Source: Candidatus Binatota bacterium
GTDB taxonomy: Bacteria > Desulfobacterota > Binatia > UBA1149
Assembly: GCA_012960245.1 (NCBI GenBank)
Contig: DUBO01000036.1
Location: forward strand, 21,686 to 85,685
Direction: 5' to 3'
DNA: 64,000 bases
The notes under the pieces are model-generated. The model searched no databases and was not told the origin of the DNA. It saw only the letters and a list, made by a program, of their open reading frames with translations. Shown one piece after another: positions 59,638 through 64,000 of the stretch. Position 1 is the stretch's first letter; the number at the start of each line of letters is the position of its first letter. The position numbers and the translations under genes are program-made.

Positions 59638-62600
59638 CGCAGCGCTGTGCTGCCCGGACCCAGCAACTTGTCGACGGCCATCAACAGGTCATCGCAGGGG
59701 TCGATGGCCAGCGTGTCGGGGAGCTCAATGAGAGTTTCACTCGCCCCTTGCCGGACCACCTTGAGGTAGGTCCGACAATCACCAGGATAGAGGGCGAGGG
59801 TTTTTTTCAAGTCGCTGACGCTCGAGGGTTCCATTCGAGCCGCGTCCATACTGATGTCGACGTAGCGGGCCACGCGCCTGCGCATCTCGGCCAGTGTCAG
59901 GATTTCACTGGCAATGACCTGCGGTTTTCTCTGGAAGCCTTCGGACTCCTCGGTGTCCTGGGTGCCGCCGGCGTCACCGATTTCCAGGGTCCCGGTAATG
60001 AGCACCGGAGCGTTACCGACGATGGCCTCTTCGCATTCCTTGTAAACCCTTGGCCAGGCGATGACCTCGATGACCCCACTCGGGTCCTCTATGTTGAAGG
60101 TCGCATAGCGGTCGCCCTTTTTGCTGTTCTTGAGCCTGACCGTGTTGGTGACTCCCGCAACCCTCACGGTCTCCTGGTCTCGCCGCGAAGCCAGCGTACC
60201 GGTAGGCAGCGGCGCGAGTAACCCAAGGTCAGTGGCGTGTTCGTCGAGGGGGTGCCCCGATATGTAGAAGCCCAGCATTTCGTGCTCGGCTTGCAGCCGT
60301 TCGGCCACGCTGAACTCTTCCACCTCGGCGAGTGGCGGCTCGGGTTGAGAAGTGCCGTCACTCGAGCTGAACAGGCCCATCTGGCCCGCTGATTCATCGT
60401 CCGCCACCCTCTGGGCCCATGCCATACTCGCATCCAGCGAAGCGCAGAGCTTCGCGCGCGAAACAGAGATGCTGTCGAAAGCCCCGGCCTTGACGAGGCT
60501 CTCTATCACCCGCTTGTTTACCTGCGCGGAATTTACGCGACGGCAGAAATCCGCGAGAGACAGGAAGGGACTGTCGCCGCGGACCTCGATTATGCTCTCG
60601 ACTGCTTTCTCGCCGACGCCTTTCACCGCCGCGAGCCCGAAACGGATGCCTTCCGTAACAACGGTGAAATCAGCCACGCTCTCGTTCACGTCCGGCTCAA
60701 GTACCGAAATATCCCTGCCCTTGCAGTCCGATAGGTTCTTGTAGGTCTTGTCGGTGTCACCCATCTCGAGGGTCAGCAGCGCTGCGAGGAACTCCGTGGG
60801 GTGGTGGGTTTTGAGCCACGCTGTCTGGTAGGAGATCAGGGCGTAAGCTGCCGAGTGGGACTTGTTGAATCCGTAGGCCGCGAAGGTCTCCATCTGTTGA
60901 AAGATCTGGTCGGCCGCTTGCCGGGGATGTCCCTTTTTTACCGCCCCTTCAACGAATCGCTCCCGCTCGACGGCCATGACGTCGGCTTTTTTCTTGCCCA
61001 TGGCCCGGCGCAGGTTGTCGGCGTCGCCTAGAGAGTAGCCGCCATACACCTGGGCGATCTGCATCACCTGTTCCTGGTATACGATCACGCCGTAAGTCTC
61101 GCTCAGGATCTCTTCGAGTGTTGAGTCCGGGTAGCGCACCGTTTCGGTCCCGTCGCGGCGCTTGATGTACTGTTCGACCATGCCGCTGTCGAGGGGGCCT
61201 GGTCTGAAAAGAGCCAGGATCGCGATTAAATCTTCGAAGGACGATGGCTTGATCTGCTGCAACAATTTGCGCATGCCGCCGCTTTCCATCTGGAAAAGCC
61301 CGACGGCGTCAGCCCTGCTCGCGAGTCGGTAGGTGGCCGCGTCGTCAAGTGGAAGGTCGTCGATGTCAATCTTGACGCCGGTGCGCTTTTCTACTCGGCT
61401 TACCGTGTCCGCGATGAGGGTCAGTGTCTTGAGGCCCAGAAAATCGAACTTGATGAGCCCGAGGGCCTCGACGTCGGGTCCGGCAAACTGGGTAACGACC
61501 GTTCCGTCGCGGTTGTCAACGAACAGGGGCACGCTCTCTACCAGCGGTTCATTGCCGATAACGACACCAGCCGCGTGCTTGGAGACGTGGCGTGTTAGCC
61601 CTTCTAGTTTGAGCGCATACTGGAACAGTAAACCTTCGCGTTCGCCTGAGTCACGGTATTCGCGCATCCGCGGTTCCATCTCGAGAGCCTGCGTGAGATT
61701 GAAGTCACGTCCCTGTCTCGGCGCGGGGTACAACTTACACACCCTGTCGGTTTCCCCGAAGGACATTCCGAGCACCCGGCCCACGTCGCGTATAGCCGCT
61801 TTGCCCTTGAGCGTACCGAAAGTGATGATGTTGGCGACCTTGTCGGTGCCGTACTTCTCGCGTACGTAGTTGAGGACTTCGTCCCTGCGCTGGTAGCAGA
61901 AGTCGACATCGATGTCGGGCATGCTCTGCCGTTCGGGATTCAAGAAGCGCTCGAACAGCAGCCCCCAGCGCAGTGGGTCTATGTCGGTTATGCGCATCGA
62001 ATAGGACACCAGGCTGCCGGCCGCGGATCCGCGGCCGGGGCCCACCGGTATGCCTGCTGCTTTTGCCCAGTTGATGAAGTCCGAGACGATGAGGAAGTAG
62101 CCGGGGAAGTCCATTTCCACGATACACTCGAGCTCGGTCTCAAGGCGTTCCCGGTAGAGATCTTCGTCGATCTCGTCGTACAGTGACCGTAGAGTGCCCA
62201 GTCTGTTTTCAAGCCCTTCTCGGGCGGTTTTGCAGAAATGATCGACCAGGGTGGTGTCCGGCCCCACGGCGAAATTAGGAAACTTGTGCTTGCCGAATTC
62301 GAACTCGACGTTGCAGCGGTCGGCCACCCCGACGGTGTTTGATATGGCCTCCTCGCAACCGGGAAAGGCCTTGAGCATGTCCTCTGCGCCCTTTACAAAA
62401 AGCTGGTCGGTCCCGAAGCGCCACCGGTCTTCGTCGTCGAGCTGCTTGCCCGTCTGAACGCAGAGCAGAACCTCATGGGACTTGTGGTCGTCGTGGTCGA
62501 GGTAGTGACAGTCGTTGGTCGCAACAAGCGGTATGCCCATGTCATGGGCGGTGGGGATCATGAACTCGTTGACCGCGTTCTGTTCCTCGAGGTGGTTGTC

Positions 62601-63137
62601 CTGGATCTCGAGGTAATAGCGGTCGCCGAACAGGCGGGCGTAGTACTCGATGACCTCGCGCGCCTTGTCGTGTCTCCCGGCTACGATCGCCTTGGCTGCT
62701 TCGCCGCTCAGGCAACCGCTCAGGCAGAGCAGCCCCGAGTTGTGAGCTTCGAGCAGCTCCTTGTCTATGCGGGGCTTGTAGTAGAAGCCGTCCTTGTAGC
62801 TCTGGCTGACCATCCTGCAGAGATTGCGGTAGCCCTCCATGTTGGCTGCAAGCAGTACCAGGTGGTAGTTGCCGCCACTTTCGTAGTCCGCGGCCCCACG
62901 GGTGGTCCTGTCGGTCCGCTTGCCCGGGGCAACGTAGACCTCGCAGCCGATAATGGGTTTGATGCCAGCGGCAGTTGCAGACCTGTAGAAATCGATCGCG
63001 CCGAACATGTTGCCGTGGTCGGTCATCGCAGCGGCCGGCATGTTGAGCGCTGCCATTCGCGGCATCAGCTCGGTTATCTTGTTGGCGCCGTCGAGCAGGC
63101 TGTACTGGGTGTGCAGGTGGAGGTGGACGTAGCTCAC
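59634..63137 (-). CDS. dnaE: DNA polymerase III subunit alpha
   Basis: Main replicative polymerase. 1167 residues, normal DnaE1 size. PHP domain ([28 protein letters not shown]), polymerase palm ([45 protein letters not shown]), fingers ([40 protein letters not shown]), helix-hairpin-helix and OB fold ([29 protein letters not shown]). GTG start. Downstream genes hflX and pgsA overlap head to tail. Confidence 0.97.
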   Translation of the reverse strand: MSYVHLHLHTQYSLLDGANKITELMPRMAALNMPAAAMTDHGNMFGAIDFYRSATAAGIKPIIGCEVYVAPGKRTDRTTRGAADYESGGNYHLVLLAANMEGYRNLCRMVSQSYKDGFYYKPRIDKELLEAHNSGLLCLSGCLSGEAAKAIVAGRHDKAREVIEYYARLFGDRYYLEIQDNHLEEQNAVNEFMIPTAHDMGIPLVATNDCHYLDHDDHKSHEVLLCVQTGKQLDDEDRWRFGTDQLFVKGAEDMLKAFPGCEEAISNTVGVADRCNVEFEFGKHKFPNFAVGPDTTLVDHFCKTAREGLENRLGTLRSLYDEIDEDLYRERLETELECIVEMDFPGYFLIVSDFINWAKAAGIPVGPGRGSAAGSLVSYSMRITDIDPLRWGLLFERFLNPERQSMPDIDVDFCYQRRDEVLNYVREKYGTDKVANIITFGTLKGKAAIRDVGRVLGMSFGETDRVCKLYPAPRQGRDFNLTQALEMEPRMREYRDSGEREGLLFQYALKLEGLTRHVSKHAAGVVIGNEPLVESVPLFVDNRDGTVVTQFAGPDVEALGLIKFDFLGLKTLTLIADTVSRVEKRTGVKIDIDDLPLDDAATYRLASRADAVGLFQMESGGMRKLLQQIKPSSFEDLIAILALFRPGPLDSGMVEQYIKRRDGTETVRYPDSTLEEILSETYGVIVYQEQVMQIAQVYGGYSLGDADNLRRAMGKKKADVMAVERERFVEGAVKKGHPRQAADQIFQQMETFAAYGFNKSHSAAYALISYQTAWLKTHHPTEFLAALLTLEMGDTDKTYKNLSDCKGRDISVLEPDVNESVADFTVVTEGIRFGLAAVKGVGEKAVESIIEVRGDSPFLSLADFCRRVNSAQVNKRVIESLVKAGAFDSISVSRAKLCASLDASMAWAQRVADDESAGQMGLFSSSDGTSQPEPPLAEVEEFSVAERLQAEHEMLGFYISGHPLDEHATDLGLLAPLPTGTLASRRDQETVRVAGVTNTVRLKNSKKGDRYATFNIEDPSGVIEVIAWPRVYKECEEAIVGNAPVLITGTLEIGDAGGTQDTEESEGFQRKPQVIASEILTLAEMRRRVARYVDISMDAARMEPSSVSDLKKTLALYPGDCRTYLKVVRQGASETLIELPDTLAIDPCDDLLMAVDKLLGPGSTALR

Positions 63138-63212
63138 AGCGCGCTCAATTTCACGTACAATCGCATGGACATGTTGACCGTCGTTCTCACCTGGCCTTCA
63201 TAGCCGTTTCAG

Positions 63213-64000
63213 TTATTCCCATTCAACAGTAGCCGGGGGCTTGGAAGAGATGTCGTAGGCAACCCGGCTGACGCCGGCCACTTCGTTGGCGATTCGCGCC
63301 GAGGATTGGGCGAGGACTTCGGGTGGAAATCGAAACCAGTCGGCGGTCATGCCATCTTCGCTGGTTATAGCCCTCAGGGCGATGACCTTGTCGTAGGTCC
63401 TGAAGTCGCCTTGCACGCCCACCGTTCTAATCGGCAGCAACACCGCAAAGGCCTGCCAGATGTCGTCGTAGAGGCCAGCCGCGCGTATTTCTTCGATGAA
63501 AATGGCGTCGGCTTCGCGCAGCACGGCGAGGTCGTCGCGGTTGATCGGTCCGAGTATCCTCACGGCCAGTCCTGGTCCCGGGAATGGGTGGCGATCGAGA
63601 GAATCGGCCGGCACGCCGAGCACCCTCCCCGCCTCGCGCACCTCGTCCTTGAAGAGTTCGCGCAGCGGCTCGACCAGTTCCAGCTTCATACGTTCAGGAA
63701 GACCGCCCACGTTGTGGTGGCTCTTGATGGTCGCAGACGGGCCATTTACTGAAACGGATTCGATGACGTCGGGATAAAGAGTGCCCTGGGCCAGGAATTT
63801 AACTGGTCCCTTACGGGACTCGGCGTCGCGGGCCGCATCTTCGAAAACATCGATGAAGGTGCCACCTATGATTTTGCGTTTCTTCTCGGGGTCTTCAACG
63901 CCGGCGAGCGCGTCGAGAAACCGATCCGAGGCGTCGACGTATACAAAATCGGCCCCGAAATAGTCGCCGAGCCTACCCTTTACTTCGTCTGCCTCGTCCT
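63213..64000 (-). CDS. guaA: GMP synthase (glutamine-hydrolysing), C-terminal part, truncated by window edge
   Basis: About 262 residues are visible; the reading frame stays open to the last base, so the N-terminal amidotransferase domain lies outside. Seen: [65 protein letters not shown] and the C-terminal end [10 protein letters not shown], all diagnostic. Makes GMP from XMP. It precedes dnaE on the same strand with a 75-base gap. Confidence 0.96.
   Translation of the reverse strand, partial: DEADEVKGRLGDYFGADFVYVDASDRFLDALAGVEDPEKKRKIIGGTFIDVFEDAARDAESRKGPVKFLAQGTLYPDVIESVSVNGPSATIKSHHNVGGLPERMKLELVEPLRELFKDEVREAGRVLGVPADSLDRHPFPGPGLAVRILGPINRDDLAVLREADAIFIEEIRAAGLYDDIWQAFAVLLPIRTVGVQGDFRTYDKVIALRAITSEDGMTADWFRFPPEVLAQSSARIANEVAGVSRVAYDISSKPPATVEWE

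Overview
This is a gene-dense, roughly 60% GC bacterial chromosome segment made mostly of core housekeeping genes. The gene order (thrS-infC-rpmI-rplT-pheS-pheT-ihfA-merR; surE next to a LysM/M23 lipoprotein; rpsF-rpsR-rplI without ssb), the membrane pyrophosphatase, the DUF1329 protein and the Cys-rich secreted proteins with dockerin or Thr-rich tails all fit a lineage of the former Deltaproteobacteria (Myxococcota, Desulfobacterota or Binatota-like). That placement is inference; no rRNA gene is present to settle it. I see no prophage, insertion sequence, CRISPR array or integrase.

Layout. 1-4.7 kb: the end of hppA, three ribosomal protein genes with unusual low-complexity extensions, and a convergent AI-2E-type permease. 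4.9-12.7 kb: tRNA-Val, then the thrS to merR translation operon, where infC appears to start at an AUA codon overlapping the thrS stop; a small convergent gene follows. 12.8-19.8 kb: amt, tRNA-Pro, surE, a small-molecule exporter, an NlpD-like lipoprotein, apt, a two-subunit class I fumarase and an FrhB-like iron-sulfur protein. 19.9-31.9 kb: a large secreted PHP-family protein with its own promoter and terminators, a HEAT-repeat/DUF1329 pair, rnhB, a dicarboxylate symporter, a GST-like protein, a solitary nuoI, a rhodanese-ThiF fusion and a histidine phosphatase. 31.9-40.2 kb: split transketolase, trmB, a partial complex I cluster (nuoB-nuoF-nuoG) and ilvB without ilvN.

40.3-52.9 kb: a membrane protein, dnaA (no dnaN and no obvious DnaA-box cluster), a ferritin-like protein, an HTH protein, a GT2 glycosyltransferase convergent with a TMTC-like membrane/TPR protein, an amidase, a dockerin-bearing secreted metalloprotease, a second MerR protein, tRNA-Arg, a Cys-rich lipoprotein and dgt. 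52.9-64 kb, mostly minus strand: a YfgM-like protein, a bifunctional nuclease, a CoxE-like VWA protein and MoxR; a plus-strand NRDE protein; then guaA (partial), dnaE, hflX and pgsA reading leftwards.

How they work together: translation genes dominate the first fifth; replication and DNA-metabolism genes (dnaA, dnaE, rnhB, dgt, ihfA) are scattered; respiratory genes are dispersed (nuoI is separate from nuoBFG). The less ordinary material is the set of secreted Cys-rich proteins, the possible protein O-glycosylation pair, the extended ribosomal proteins and the minimal complex I module.
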